NCBI RefSeq assembly: GCF_030035675.1 | Contig: NC_084480.1 | Location: 127,112,738-127,176,737, forward strand | Reading direction: 5' to 3' | DNA from: Rhineura floridana | Taxonomy: Eukaryota > Chordata > Lepidosauria > Squamata > Rhineuridae | Length of the DNA stretch: 64,000 nt | In this document: piece after piece, positions 33,732 to 44,421 of the stretch | How positions within the stretch are numbered: position 1 is the stretch's first letter | Layout of the letters: the number at the start of each line of letters is the position of its first letter | Position numbers and translations under genes: made by a program | Notes under the pieces: model-generated | What the model was told of the DNA's origin: nothing | The model's database searches: none | Seen by the model: the letters and a program-made list of their open reading frames with translations, nothing else

Positions 33732-34739
33732 AGATTTATACAACGGCATTATGATATCGGCTGTTTTATTTTCAGTACCTTTCCTAATTATCGCTAGCAT
33801 GGAATTTGCCTTTTTCACAGCTGCCGCACACTGGGTCGACATTTTCATCGTGCTGTCCACTACAACCCCGAGGTCTCTCTCCTGGTCGGTCACCGCCAGT
33901 TCAGACCCCATGAGCGTATATGTGAAATTCAGATTTTTTGCTTCAATATGCATAATTTTACACTTGTTTATATTGAATTGCATTTGACATTTTTCCGCCC
34001 ATTCACTCAGTTTGGAGAGGTCTTTTTGGAGCTCTTCGCAATCCCTTTTTATTTTAACAACCCTAAACAATTTAGTGTTGTCAGCAAACCTGGCCACTTC
34101 ACTGCTCACTCCTAATTCTAGGTCATTAATGAACAAGTTGAAAAGTACAGGTGCCAATACCAATCCTTGAGGGACTCCACTTTCTACAGCCCTCCATTGG
34201 GAGAACTGTCTGTTTATTTCTACTCTCTGCTTTCTGCTTCTTAACCAATTCCTTATCCACAAGAGGACCTCTCCTCTTATTCCATGACTGCTAAGCTTCC
34301 TCAGAAGTCTTTGGTGAGGTACCTTGTCAAACGCTTTTTGAAAGTCTAAGTACACTATGTCCACTGGATCACCTCTGTCTATATGCTTGTTGACACTCTC
34401 AAAGAATTCTAATAGGTTACTGAGACAGGACTTTCCCTTGCAGAAGCCATGCTGGCTCTGCTTCAGCAAGGCTTGTTCTTCTATGTGCTTAGTTAATCTA
34501 GCTTTAATAATACTTTCTACCAGTTTTCCAGGGACAGAAGTTAAGCTAACTGGCCTGTAATTTCCGGAATCCCTTCTGGATCCCTTTTTGAATATTGGCG
34601 TTACATTTGCCACTTTCCAGTCCTCAGGCATGGAGGAGGACCCGAGGGACAAGTTACATATTTTAGTTAGCAGATCAGCAATTTCACATTTGAGTTCTTT
34701 GAGAACTCTCGGGTGGATGCCGATGTCCACACCATTCAT
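33732..34739 (-). pseudogene. CR1 reverse transcriptase region
   Basis: The minus-strand frame starts MNGVDIGIHPRVLKELKCEI and contains PIFKKGSRRDSGNYRPVSLT (residues about 48-67), VYLDFQKAFDKVPHQRLL (about 129-146), SGVPQGLVLAPVLFNLFIND (about 187-206) and the active-site box as FADN (about 218-221) in place of YADD, then LGVVVDSTMKMSTQC. The two changes in the box would remove the second catalytic Asp. The open frame runs on to 33648 through inserted L2 sequence, which is not CR1. Confidence 0.9.
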
Positions 34740-34741
34740 TT

Positions 34742-34925
34742 AAAGTACATTCAACATTCATTTGAAGCACATGATTCCCACCACAGAATCATGGGGAGTG
34801 TAGTTTGTTAAGGATGGTGGGAACTATAACTGTGAGGAGGAAAATACACTTTTCAGAATTCTTTGGGGGAAGTCATGCACTTTATATCTGAGTTGGATGT
34901 GCTTTAGATATATTGTGTGGGTGTA
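34742..34925. mobile_element. short copy of the long-inverted-repeat DNA element
   Basis: The left arm (CATGATTCCCACCACAGAAT, GTGTAGTTTGTTAAGGATG) and the right arm (CAGAATTCTTTGGGGGAAGT, CATGCACTTTA) match the arms of 27483-28053. It lies directly beside the truncated 5' end of the CR1. Confidence 0.6.
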
Positions 34926-35118
34926 AAAATACATGCACTCTATGTATTTTTAAAATAGTTTTTTTGTCAGAGCCAGTTGGTCATTGCAGAACATTTTTTA
35001 AAAAAATAAAATCAGTATTAGTTTCCTACAAAATAAAAACAGTGACACCTAGGTAAGCCCTGCCTAATTGCTTTAAAAAATAGGGCTGGAAGGACAGAGA
35101 AAGATTTACAACACAAAC

Positions 35119-35283
35119 ACAATCCTTTGCTATGTTCACTCAAGTCCCATTCATTTACAGCATAATCCTAACCATGCCTACTCAGAAGTAAGCCCTCTTG
35201 AATGCGATGGGATTTACTTCCGGTATGGAAGATTAGCATTGCAGCTTTACTCCCAGAAAAGTGAGTATAGGATTAAAGCTTCA
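35119..35283. mobile_element. palindromic MITEs (TAGGCTGCAATCC type), overlapping pieces
   Basis: ATAATCCTAACCATGCCTAC, TCAGAAGTAAGCCCTCTTGA and ATTGCAGCTTTACTCCCAG, then GAGTATAGGATTAAAGC, fit the palindromic consensus, with two right halves present. Flanks are too worn for a target duplication. Confidence 0.6.
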
Positions 35284-35479
35284 TACTGGGAAGGTTTTCA
35301 AAACAGGCTATGGATTAGACAAATAAACTGCCCTGTTCAACACCCCAAGGAAATTTAAACCTGTTTGACTCATAATTAGAAAAGTATAACACATTGTAAT
35401 CATAAGCTACATGTACACTTCTTTTAAATTTCTGTTCAAAAATTATTTGAAATATAAAATATGTAATATGCTATAGTAG

Positions 35480-36260
35480 GCCCATTAAAATACTGTATGT
35501 ATCATATAAGTCTATAGAGTTAAAGTGTCTTGCCCCCTGCAGAGTTGAAATAAAATGTACTTTTAAAAGACAAGCATTGCTGTACCCATTCTCCCCCTCT
35601 AGGAAGTCTGGGTGTACAGCCAGGATACTAGCTTTTAAATCAACAAGTCTAAGTTTAGAATGTAAACATGAAGAGACCGGGAAGAATATCTTATTATGTT
35701 TCTCCAGATGTTCTGTAGTAAACTTAGGTGAGATCTAAGATAGAGATCTATGGGAATGTTTATGAAAATCTGTGAGAAAGTTCTGATAGATCTGAGTGAT
35801 CTGTAACAATGTCCCATAAGAATGTTTATGAAAAGTCTGTGAGAATGAAACAGTGATGTAGTTGCAGATAAGATGATCTAGATGAAAGGCTATAAAAGAG
35901 AGATCACAAATGAAGTTTTTTGTCAGTTCTCATAGGACTGGTCACCCTGCTGCCATTTGCCTAATTGCTGAGTTTTATTATGAGTCTGATCTGAGTCCCC
36001 ATGGGTGAGATTTAAATTGTCATTCTTTTCTACATATGTGTGTTAAGATATCTAGACTGTGTAAAAATATATTACTTAATAACATTTGGTTTTGTTTTGT
36101 ATTATTAATTCTGATTTATTCACTTACTGGCTTTGACCAGACTGTGTATACTCATATAAACTCATATAGAAATGTGTGGTCAATAAAAAGCATAACCTCC
36201 TTCCACTGTGGAACTCCATTCTTTTTACCCTGATTTATCCTAGTTCTGGGATAAATCTCT
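35480..36260 (+). mobile_element. possible solo LTR (fossil)
   Basis: A TATA box (GCTATAAAAGAGAG, about 35889-35902) is followed 290 bp later by a poly-A signal (CAATAAAAAGC, about 36181), a layout seen in retroviral LTRs. No partner LTR, no coding region and no certain TG...CA ends. It could instead be a chance arrangement. Confidence 0.3.
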
Positions 36261-36270
36261 GGTGGGAGTT

Positions 36271-36751
36271 TCCACATTAAGTCTGTCTACTTGGATTTAC
36301 TGCTGGACCAACAGGTATGAGCCTAGGTGAAGTGTGGCTGCAACATACAAGAACTCTAAACAGCTTTAGGCTTAAGGGAAAGGTGAAGAATCCTTGAATC
36401 CGTGTGTGGGTGCATAAGAGGGAGTTCAAACGATTTCAATGCGACTTTTGCAAGTAATTTAAAAATCCTTCATGTACACTTTTAATATAATCATAACTGA
36501 AATTGTTTACAGTAAACAATTGCCTACCAAGATCCTGTTGTGCACACACAGAGAAGGGATTTTTGCTGTTGCTGAAAGCTATATACTTACTCAATTTATG
36601 ACATTTTCAGACAAGCAGGAAAATACAACAGTTTTCTGAACTTGCAATGGGTTCTAGCAATTGTCTGGAGATTAACAAATCTCTTAACAATCACAACCCT
36701 GACTTCACTTATTGGCTACAAACCTGAAAGCCAGCTACGAATTCATCTAAC
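36271..36751. other. unclassified sequence
   Basis: No exon or repeat recognised. Confidence 0.35.
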
Positions 36752-36935
36752 AGAAGTTGCAGGGGGCAGCTGATATTTTGGTGTGTATCTCTTGAATCAA
36801 ATCACATAGAAACTTAATATTTTTAAAAAATGAAAACTGAAAGTCTGGGGATTGGGGTGACTCACCTGGAGATTCAGAGAGGACCCCAAAAATCTGGAAT
36901 CTCAGGGCAAAAACTGGAGACCTGGCAACCCAAGT
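36752..36935. mobile_element. repeat ending ACCTGGCAACCC
   Basis: GGAGATTCAGAGAGGACCCC, then AATCTGGAATCTCAGGGC and GAGACCTGGCAACCC, is the reverse of the edge seen at 30633 (AGGGTTGCCAGGT...ATCTGAGATTTCAGGG). It is a copy of the same squamate DNA-repeat type. Confidence 0.5.
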
Positions 36936-36949
36936 CAAACCTGTGCATG

Positions 36950-37879
36950 GTTGTTGTTTTTGTTATGTGCCTTCAAGTCGATTATGATTTATGGCGACCC
37001 TATGAATTAGAGTCCTCCGAGAGCATCTGTCGTGAACTGCCCTGTTCAGATCTTGTAAGTTCAGGTCTGTGGTTTCCTTTATGGAATCAATCCATCTCTT
37101 GTTTGGCCTTCCTCTTTTTCTACTCCCTTCTGTTTTCCCCAGCATTATTGTTTTTTCTAATGATCATGTCTTCTCATGATGTGTCCAAAGTAGGATAACC
37201 TCAGTTTCATCATTTTAGCTTCTAGTGACAGTTCTGGTTTAATTTGTTCTAACACCCAATTATTTGTCTTTTTCGCAGTCCATGGTATGCACAAAGCTCT
37301 CCTCCAACACCACATTTCAAATGAGTCGATTTTTCTCTTATCCGCTTTTATCACTGTTCAACTTTCACATCCATACATAGAGATCGGGAATACCATGGTC
37401 TGAATGATCCTGACTTTGGTGTTCAGTGATACATCTTTGCATTTGAGGACCTTTTCTAGTTCTCTCATAGCTGCCCTCCCCAGTCGTAGCCCTCTTCTGA
37501 TTTCTTGACTATTGTCTCCATTTTGGTTAATGACGGTGCCGAAGTAATCATTGACAAGTTCAGTGTCCTCATTGTCAACTGTAAAGTTACATAAACCTTC
37601 TGTTGTCATTACTTTAGTCTTCTTGATGTTCAGCTGTAGTCCTGCTTTTGTGCTTTCCTCTTTAACTTTCATCAGCATTTGTTTCAAATCTATACCGGTT
37701 TCTGCTAGTAGTATGGCATCATCTGCATATCTAAAATTATTGATATTTCTCCCTCCAATTTTCACACCTCCTTCCTCTTGGTCCAATCCTGCTTTCCATA
37801 TGATATGTTCTGCATAAAGATTAAACAAATTGCGTGATAAAATACAATCCTGTCTCACACCCTTTCCTATATCCAGTTA
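36950..37879 (-). mobile_element. BovB (RTE-clade) LINE, 5'-truncated
   Basis: On the minus strand it runs from inside RT to the 3' end. The 3' end (CATAGGGTCGCCATAAATCA, then ATCGACTTGAAGGC) is shared with the Sauria SINE at 46572. The coding part is split over three short frames by several changes. Confidence 0.9.
37358..37858 (-). pseudogene. BovB reverse transcriptase fragment
   Basis: A 166-residue open stretch reads MRQDCILSRNLFNLYAEHII, GGVKIGGRNINNFRYADDAI (active-site YADD at residues about 44-47), LQLNIKKTKVM and TMVFPISMYGCES. It then breaks. Further frames at 37157-37354 (WCWRRALCIPW, LSYFGHIMRR) and 36963-37145 (GKTEGSRKRGRPNKRWIDS) continue the typical BovB C-terminus. It starts inside the RT, so the endonuclease is absent. 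Confidence 0.9.
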
Positions 37880-38008
37880 GGGCTTACCGATAGGTACATG
37901 TGCCAGGGATTGCAGTCTTAGGCTGCATTCCTAGCCATACTTACGTGGAAGCAAGCTCCATTGGATAGCGTGGAACTTACCTCCAAATTAACATACATCG
38001 GATTGTAC
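37880..38008. mobile_element. two abutting palindromic MITE copies (TAGGCTGCAATCC type)
   Basis: A right half (GGGCTTACCGATAGGTACAT...GGGATTGCAGTCTTA, to 37920) is followed at once by a whole copy (GGCTGCATTCCTAGCCATAC, AAGCTCCATTGGATAGCG... ATCGGATTGTA). The right half borders the truncated 5' end of the BovB. Confidence 0.6.
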
Positions 38009-38697
38009 TTTTGTTTTGCTTGGATTGTTTCATCTTAATGTAGCAAGATCTGTCCCCATTTAACCTCACTAACCATTTTTTGTGGCAAGCACATATACGC
38101 TTATCTGCTCTTTCACTTGGTTCAACATGTGGACAAAGTTCCACCATTTTTTATTGAGAAAAACCACATTCACAAGTTCACAATCTTACTTAGCTTAAAT
38201 TATCTCACTGACTCAACCAAGAGCTACCCTTCACATATACACAGTGATGAAAGAACCATTTCCCACACCAGCCAGTGGAGTGAATGTGTTAATTATACAG
38301 AATAAGTGAGGCCAATTGCCCACTGACATTTGACTTCTGGTTGAGAAGGAAAGTGATGTCAATCAGACAGGAAAGATCTGAGGTCATCTTATTCATACAA
38401 AGATCTCAGCTTCTATTAGCCTCAGGGCCCAGTTCAAAGTAGTAGTGATAACCTTTTCAGCACTGCATGGGTTGGGGCCTCCTTCTATAGATTTCTCCCT
38501 CTGCTCTCCAATCTATGGGTCATTGGTCAGAAACCTTTTTTAGATCTGTGGGCATATTTGGAATGTTGAGAAAGTGCTGTGAGCATCAGTCACAAAATAG
38601 GTGCTGTGGGGGCATGGCATAATGCAAAATGCTGTCGAGGTGTGACATTACACAAAATGGATGCCACATGCCCACATCTTAGGGCCATTTCACACAT
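38009..38697. other. unclassified sequence before the LTR element
   Basis: At 38400-38520 the translation vaguely recalls an L2 end. At 38560-38670 CACAAAATAGGTGCTGTGGG and ACAAAATGGATGCCAC look like part of a dispersed repeat. Neither is certain. Confidence 0.3.
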
Positions 38698-38702
38698 ATT
38701 AT

Positions 38703-39335
38703 TGTCGCAAGGCAGAGCTGAGGTCCCAATCCCGGGGAGCTGGATCCCAGAGAGTTGGGAGAAGAGTATTCGGATGGATGGCAGAGGGAAGGGGGAGGAA
38801 CTTCCCCCCTTTGGAGCGAAGACGAAACAGAGGAACTGCCAGTGATAAGGTCGCTTAGCGACGGGGAGCCTGAGCCCTCCCTGGACATTCTCACGCCTCC
38901 CCCTCTTTCAGGCTCAGAGCAAGAGGGGAAAGAGGGAGGGCTGCTCACAGCCGAAAAGCGGGGAGGCAGTTTACCATCAGCCCCTCCCCTATCCCCCATC
39001 CTGGAATCGGAAACTTCAGAAGAGGAGGGGGTGATGCTTCCCCCCTCACCGCGCACACGCAGACAGCTGAAAAGACAGGAGAGAAGGGGGGGAAGGCGGG
39101 CAGTACCTGAGGGGCAGTTAAGGAGGAGTGAAAGATTGCGCGCCTGTTTGGCCCCTTCTTAAAGAACAGGCGGGAAGAAGTCCCTTGCTCTGTCAACTTT
39201 CTCCCAATGCCGCAGGACCTGTATCCCTGTATTGCTTCATGAGAAAATGCAGTCTTTGTTTGGATATTACCCTAATAAAACACGAATTAACTACAGCCAT
39301 TGGTCTGGTTCCTGAGTCACATCCTGGGCCTGACA
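38703..39335 (+). repeat. 5' LTR of the chromovirus
   Basis: 633 bp, beginning TGTCGCAAGG and ending GGCCTGACA. A likely transcription start lies near 39187, with a TTAAAG box about 25 bp before it. A poly-A signal AATAAA lies at 39274-39279. That would make U3 about 38703-39186, R about 39187-39300 and U5 the rest. The start site is inferred from the primer match described separately. Confidence 0.9.
38755..39162 (+). other. open frame inside the LTR U3
   Basis: About 135 codons stay open in the 5' LTR. The 3' LTR carries the counterpart in the same phase over most of its length. The predicted peptide is acidic and Pro/Ser-rich at first (LDILTPPPLSGSEQEGKEGG) and basic at the end (RRQLKRQERRGGRRAVPEGQ). 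It matches no family that I know. It may be chance in a GC-rich U3, or the relic of extra 3' coding sequence. Confidence 0.4.
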
Positions 39336-39337
39336 GC

Positions 39338-39347
39338 TTGACAGAGC
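39338..39347 (+). promoter_or_regulatory. candidate self-primer binding site
   Basis: TTGACAGAGC, two bases after the LTR, is the exact reverse complement of GCTCTGTCAA at 39187-39196 in the same LTR. The Tf1/sushi group is known to prime reverse transcription with the folded 5' end of its own RNA rather than a tRNA. No conventional TGG-type tRNA site is visible. Confidence 0.65.
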
Positions 39348-39390
39348 CACCTAAATCACCCTCAACGCTCTCTTCACTTGACTGGGACAA

Positions 39391-40334
39391 GATGTCAAAG
39401 GGAGCAGCGGGGGGGACGAACCCCACTGCTGAGACGGAAGAAGTGGAACTCTTGAGGACTAAGGTAGCTGATTTGCAGACAGATGTTCAAGCCCTGCTAG
39501 CAGCAGTCAAGGCGCTGAAGACGGATAATCAAACCTTGAAGGCCACGATAGACCAGATGCGAACAGCCCCTCCAGCTGCCGTAGTAAAGGTTCCCATTGG
39601 ATTGCCCCCAAAATACGCGGGACAAAGTGATCAGTTGGCAACCTTCGTGGCTCAATGTGAGTTATATCTGGATGTCAGGCACACGGAATTTCCAGACGAT
39701 GGGGCTAAAGTAGCTTTCGTGATTAGCCTCCTGGAGGGAGAAGCTGCAAAATGGGTGACTCCGTATCTTGTGAGAAAGGATACTGTCTTAGGAAGGTACA
39801 GAGGATTTATACAGGAGATGACCGAGATGTTTCAAGACCCGCAAAGGGCTGAAACAGTAGCGCGGCAACTAGGCGCTCTGAAGCAAGCTAAAGGGACTGT
39901 TTCCGAGTACACTAACGCTTTTAAAATTCTGTCCCAGGAAACTGGTTACAATGACGCCGCCCTGATGTTTATGTACCAGAGTGGATTAAATGCTGAAATC
40001 CTGGATGAGTTGGCCAGGACCTCCCCCCCCCGCTGACCTACCAGGGCTCATCCGGCTATGCCTACAGATAGATCACCGGATGGAAGGAAGGCACCTGGAA
40101 AGGAAGCAGGAGGTCCCGAGATACTCAGCCTCGGCATCCCGCAACAAGACCCTTCCCACTGCAGGGATGGCAGGTAATGCAACTGAGGGACAGGGAGGGG
40201 CTAGGCCAAGACTGTCGGAAGAAGAAAAGGAAAGACGACGCCGGGAACGTTTATGCTTTTATTGTTCAAAGCCGGGCCATGTGGCCAGAGACTGTGGACT
40301 GAAAGGGGGGAAAGCCAAGCCATCGGGAAACTAG
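39391..40334 (+). pseudogene. chromovirus gag region (fossil)
   Basis: The likely start is MSKGAAGGTNP at 39391. A coiled-coil-like stretch follows (EEVELLRTKVADLQTDVQAL), then a capsid-like gag domain (FVAQCELYLDVR, FVISLLEGEAAKWVTPYL, ALKQAKGTVSEYTNAFKIL) of the type that gave rise to the vertebrate PEG10/RTL genes. Near the end is a zinc knuckle CFYCSKPGHVARDC (C-X2-C-X4-H-X4-C) that would bind RNA. Broken in this copy, so no working protein is expected. Confidence 0.9.
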
Positions 40335-40416
40335 AACACCCAGTCCACGTGCAGGCCGGTGGACTGGGGGCAGCGTTGTATAAAGGCCCCCCAATGATCC
40401 AACCTCCCTCAAAGGG

Positions 40417-43400
40417 GTGTTGGTCTTGCCTATTCGGATTACAACTTCCAGAGTAGTGGTGTTTAATTCCACTGCCTTAATTGACAGTGGAGCCTCCACA
40501 AATTTTATTGATGCAAAGTTAGTCAAGCGTCATGGAATTTCCCGGTGGAAACTGGACGCTCCCCTAGCTGTGGAGACTATCGATGGGAGACCCCTGAAGT
40601 CAGGAGGGGTGACACAAGCCACGGAGGAAGTGAAACTTCAAATCCCTGGGCACGAAGAGTTCATTTCGCTATACGTGTCAGATCTCTCGAACTTTGAGGT
40701 GATTCTGGGAATGCCCTGGCTAGCAAAGCATGAACCCAAAATAAGTTGGAAGGAGGTGGTGGTGTGGTTCACCTCACAGTATTGCCAGGAGAACTGTCAA
40801 CCTGAAGGAATCAAGAACACCTTAGCGGGGGCAGTGCAAGAGATCGAGCAAGTGACCCTGCCGACAAAGTATGAAGAATTCAAAGTTGTGTTTGATGAAA
40901 AAGAGGCAGAGACTTTACCCCCCCACCGCCCTTACAACTGTGCGATTGACCTAGTGCCAGGAGCCAGCATCCCATCAGGGAGAATCTACTCTCTCACAGA
41001 GAATGAGAGGGAGGCCCTGAAGGAATTCCTGGATAAAAACCTGAGGTGAGGATTCATACGCCCCTCACAATCCCCTGCTGGAGCGCCACTATTGTTTGTG
41101 AAAAAGAAGGGGGGGAACTCAGACCCTGTAACGACTATCGCGCATTGAACCAGATCACCATCCCCAACAGCTACCCGCTGCCCCTGATCTCAGAGTTGCT
41201 GGACCAACTGCGCTCTGCAAAAATCTTCACGAAGTTGGATTTGAGAGGAGCGTACAATCTGATCAGAATGAAGGAGGGAGATGAATGGAAAACAGGATTC
41301 TTGACCGCTTACGGACAGTATGAATACCTGGTCATGCCGTTCGGGCTTTGTGGAAGTCTAGGAATTTTTCAAAAATTCATGAACGACGTGTTTAGAGACT
41401 TATTGGACACGTATGTAATCTGTTACTTAGATGATATCCTGGTGTTCTCAAAGAACCAGGAAGACCACGACCAGCATGTGAAGACGGTGTTGAAGAGACT
41501 GAGAGAAAATCACCTGTATGCTAAATTAGAGAAATGTGGATTTGACCTCAAGTCTCTAGACTTCCTTGGATATCGAATCTCAGCGGAAGGCGTGGAGATG
41601 GACCCAGGGAAAGCAAGCTGCATATTGGACTGGGGCCAACCTGTCACCAAAAAGGATGTACAACGGTTTTTGGGGTTTGCCAATTATTACAGAAAGTTCA
41701 TTCCAGGGTTTTCCAAATTAACAGCTCCTCTGACTGACTGTTTAAGGGGGAAGAAGAAGTTTCAATGGACAGAGAACGCCACCGAGGCCTTTGAGGAGCT
41801 GAAGAGAAGGTTTGCTACTGAGCCCATTCTGCGCTTTGCTGATCCGAACCGCCCTTTCGTAGTGGAAGCAGATGCTTCAGATTTTGCCATCGGGGGGGGT
41901 CCTGCTACAATTAGACCAAGAAGGGAAGGAGCTGCACCCCTGTGCGTATTTCTCTCGGAAGTTAAAGCCTGCAGAGAAGAACTACACAGTTTGGGAGAAG
42001 GAGCTGCTGGCCATCAAGGACTCTTTTGAAAACTGGAGACAATACCTAGAGGGGACCTCTCATCGAATTGAAGTGCGCTCCGACCACAAGAATCTTGAAA
42101 GCCTCCTAACAGCCAGAAAGCTGAACCAGAGACAGATAAGATGGTCCCAGTTCTTCACTAGGTTTAACTTCCAGATTACTTACCATGCCCAAGCCAAAAA
42201 CCAGAGAGCGGATGCCTTATCCAGACAGCCACAATACAAAGAAAGTGAATCCGAGGACCAGCCTCAGTACGTAATCCCGCCAGAGAAATTAACGTTGGGA
42301 GTATGCCAGCCTTCATGGGAAGAGGAACTCAAAAAGGCACAACAAGAAGATGCAGACATGCTAAAATATCAGCAGGAGACGGGACAAGGTCAAGACTCAG
42401 AAGTAACCTTTCACTGGAGAAATGGACTGTTATGGTTCAAAACCGCCAGATATGTGCCAGAAGGGGAATTAAGGCTCAGAATCCTACGCCAGTATCATGA
42501 TTCCATCACAGCGGGACACTTTGGGATTTACAAGACCATTCAGAATGTGGCCAAGGACTTGTGGTGGCCTAAAATGCGTCGGGATATTGAGAGTTATGTA
42601 AAGTCCTGCTCTGTCTGTCTGCAGACAAAAACACAAACAGGGACACCAGCAGGACTATTACAACCATTGCCTGTCCCACACGAACCCTGGAAGGACCTCT
42701 CCATGGATTTTACAACTGATCTACCCAAGTCCCAAGGAATGACAGCCATCTTAGTAGTGGTGGATCTACTTACCAAAATGGCACACTTTCTTCCTTGTGC
42801 AGGGGCCTTAGAGGCTAAAGAAACGGCCAAGTTATTCATCAAAGAAGTCTACCGGCTGCATGGATTGCCAAACAGCATAGTCTCAGACCGAGGAACTCAG
42901 TTCACAGCCAAATTTTGGAGAGCAATGTGGAAACAGTTGCAGACGGAATTAAAACTCTCCTCCGCCCATCACCCCCAGACAGATGGGCAGACGGAACGCT
43001 TGAACGCCGTTTTGGAAAGATATTTACGAAGTTATGTGTCCTATCAACAGACTGACTGGGTATCATATTTGCATTTTGCAGAGGTCGCCTACAACAATTC
43101 TCTGCACTCCAGCACTCAACAAACCCCGTTCTTCGCTAATTATGGATTCCATCCTAAAGTCTTTCCAAGCAGCTCAGAAGGAATGCTGGTACCAGCAGCT
43201 GAGAACTTCCTTAAGGAATTGCAAGCGGCGCAACAGACACTGAAACAGCAGTTAAACGAAGCCAAAACGGAGTACAAGCGAGTTGCTGACCTGCACAGGA
43301 AGGAGGGCCCCCCCCTTCAACCGGGAGACCAGGTATGGCTGTCCACCCGCTTCCTCCAGATGCCAGGCAAATGTAGAAAATTAGAAGACAAGAGGGTGGG

Positions 43401-43780
43401 TCCTTTCAAAATAGAAACTCAAATCAATCCCGTGGCGTACCGACTGAAGCTGCCTGACACGTTTAAAATACATCCTGTGTTCCATCGATCCCTCTTAACG
43501 AAAGCCGCCCCTCCCAGTGAGTTACGGCCGGAGGAACCTCCCGGAGCTCCACTCCTGGTAAATGAGCAGCTTGAGTTTGAAGTTGAGAAGATCTTAGATT
43601 CCAGGATCAGACGCCACAAGCTGCAGTACTTGAATCACTGGAAAGGCTATGGGGTGGCTGACAGATCATGGGAAGATGCAGCTGATGTGCATGCTCCAGA
43701 ATTGGTAAAACTTTTCCATCAATGTTTTCCCCACCGTCCCAAGCCAGACAAGGGGAGGGGGGCACAGCCTGGGAGGGGGG
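40417..43780 (+). pseudogene. chromovirus pol region (fossil)
   Basis: Domains in order: protease near 40460-40560 (ALIDSGASTNFID, the D-S/T-G active site); RT near 41100-41700 (LRPCNDYRALNQIT, FTKLDLRGAYNLIRM, CYLDDILVFS); RNase H near 41850-42150 (EADASDF, and YAQAKNQRADALSR-like PYHAQAKNQRADALSR); integrase with zinc-binding H/C residues near 42500-42640 (HDSITAGHFG, SCSVCLQTK) and core near 42690-43100 (SMDFTTDLP, SDRGTQFTAKFW, HHPQTDGQTERLN). A chromodomain follows near 43575-43700 (EVEKILDSRIRRHKLQYLNH, WKGYG, SWEDA), which in this group guides insertion to histone-marked chromatin. Broken. Confidence 0.95.
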
Positions 43781-43784
43781 ATGG
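43771..43784 (+). promoter_or_regulatory. polypurine tract of the chromovirus
   Basis: GGGAGGGGGGATGG lies directly before the 3' LTR, where plus-strand DNA priming is expected. It contains one T. Confidence 0.75.
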
Positions 43785-44416
43785 TGTCGGAAGGCAGAGC
43801 TGGGGTCCCAATCCCGGGGAGCTGGATCCCGGAGAGTTGGGAGAAGAGTATTCGGATGGATGGCAGAGGGAAGGGGAGGAACTTTCCCCCTTTGGAGCGA
43901 AGACGAAACAGAGGAACTGCCAGTGATAAGGTCGCTTAGCGACGGGGAGCCTGAGCCCTCCCTGGACATTCTCACGCCTCCCCCTCTTTCAGGCTCAGAG
44001 CAAGAGGGAAAAGAGGGAGGGCTGCTCACAGCCAAAAAGCAGGGAGGCAGTTTACCATCAGCCCCTCCCCTATCCCCCATCCTGGAATCGGAAACTTCAG
44101 AAGAGGAGGGGGTGATGCTTCCCCCCTCACCGCGCACACGCAGACAGCTGAAAAGACAGGAGAGAAGGGGGGGAAGGCGGGCAGTACCTGAGGGGCAGTT
44201 AAGGAGGAGCGAAAGATTGCGCGCCCGTTTGGCCCCTTCTTAAAGAACAGGCGGGAAGAAGTCCCTTGCTCCGTCAACTTTCTCCCAATGCCGCAGGACC
44301 TGTAACCCTGTATTGCTTCATGAGAAAACGCAGTCTTTGTTTGGACATTACCCTAATAAAACACGAATTAACTACAGCCGTTGGTCTGGTTCCTGAGTCA
44401 CATCCTGGGCCTGACA
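43785..44416 (+). repeat. 3' LTR of the chromovirus
   Basis: 632 bp, TGTCGGAAGG to GGCCTGACA, about 98% identical to the 5' LTR. The poly-A signal (CTAATAAAACACG) lies near 44352. It is followed directly by the target duplication ATTAT. Confidence 0.95.
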
Positions 44417-44421
44417 ATTAT

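Larger units (their letters stand above)
32698..34741 (-). mobile_element. 5'-truncated CR1-clade LINE, split by an L2 end
   Basis: On the minus strand it runs from the start of RT through RT and C-terminus to a 3' UTR and the terminal repeat TTCTTATGTTCTTATGTTCT. It has lost the ORF1 and endonuclease parts. A 359-bp L2 3' end (33369-33727) separates two parts of its coding region. This copy is more complete than the 3' UTR pieces at 8163 and 14336. Confidence 0.95.
38703..44416 (+). mobile_element. Ty3/gypsy chromovirus, Tf1/sushi type (fossil, broken)
   Basis: A 5.7-kb LTR retrotransposon with all structural parts: two LTRs, gag with zinc knuckle, protease, RT, RNase H, integrase and a C-terminal chromodomain. 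ATTAT flanks both ends (38698-38702 and 44417-44421), a 5-bp target duplication typical of this group. The LTRs differ at about 14 sites plus one single-base length change in about 632 bp, near 2%. At an assumed neutral rate of 1-2 per billion years per site that is roughly 5-10 million years. The coding part is broken in about three or four places, so it is a fossil. It is the youngest large element in the window. Confidence 0.95.

Noticed and set aside
30633-36935. one 6-kb DNA transposon between matching edges AGGGTTGCCAGG and ACCTGGCAACCC
   Set aside because: The two edges more likely belong to separate copies of a short repeat. The interval is filled with unrelated LINEs and MITEs and has no transposase.
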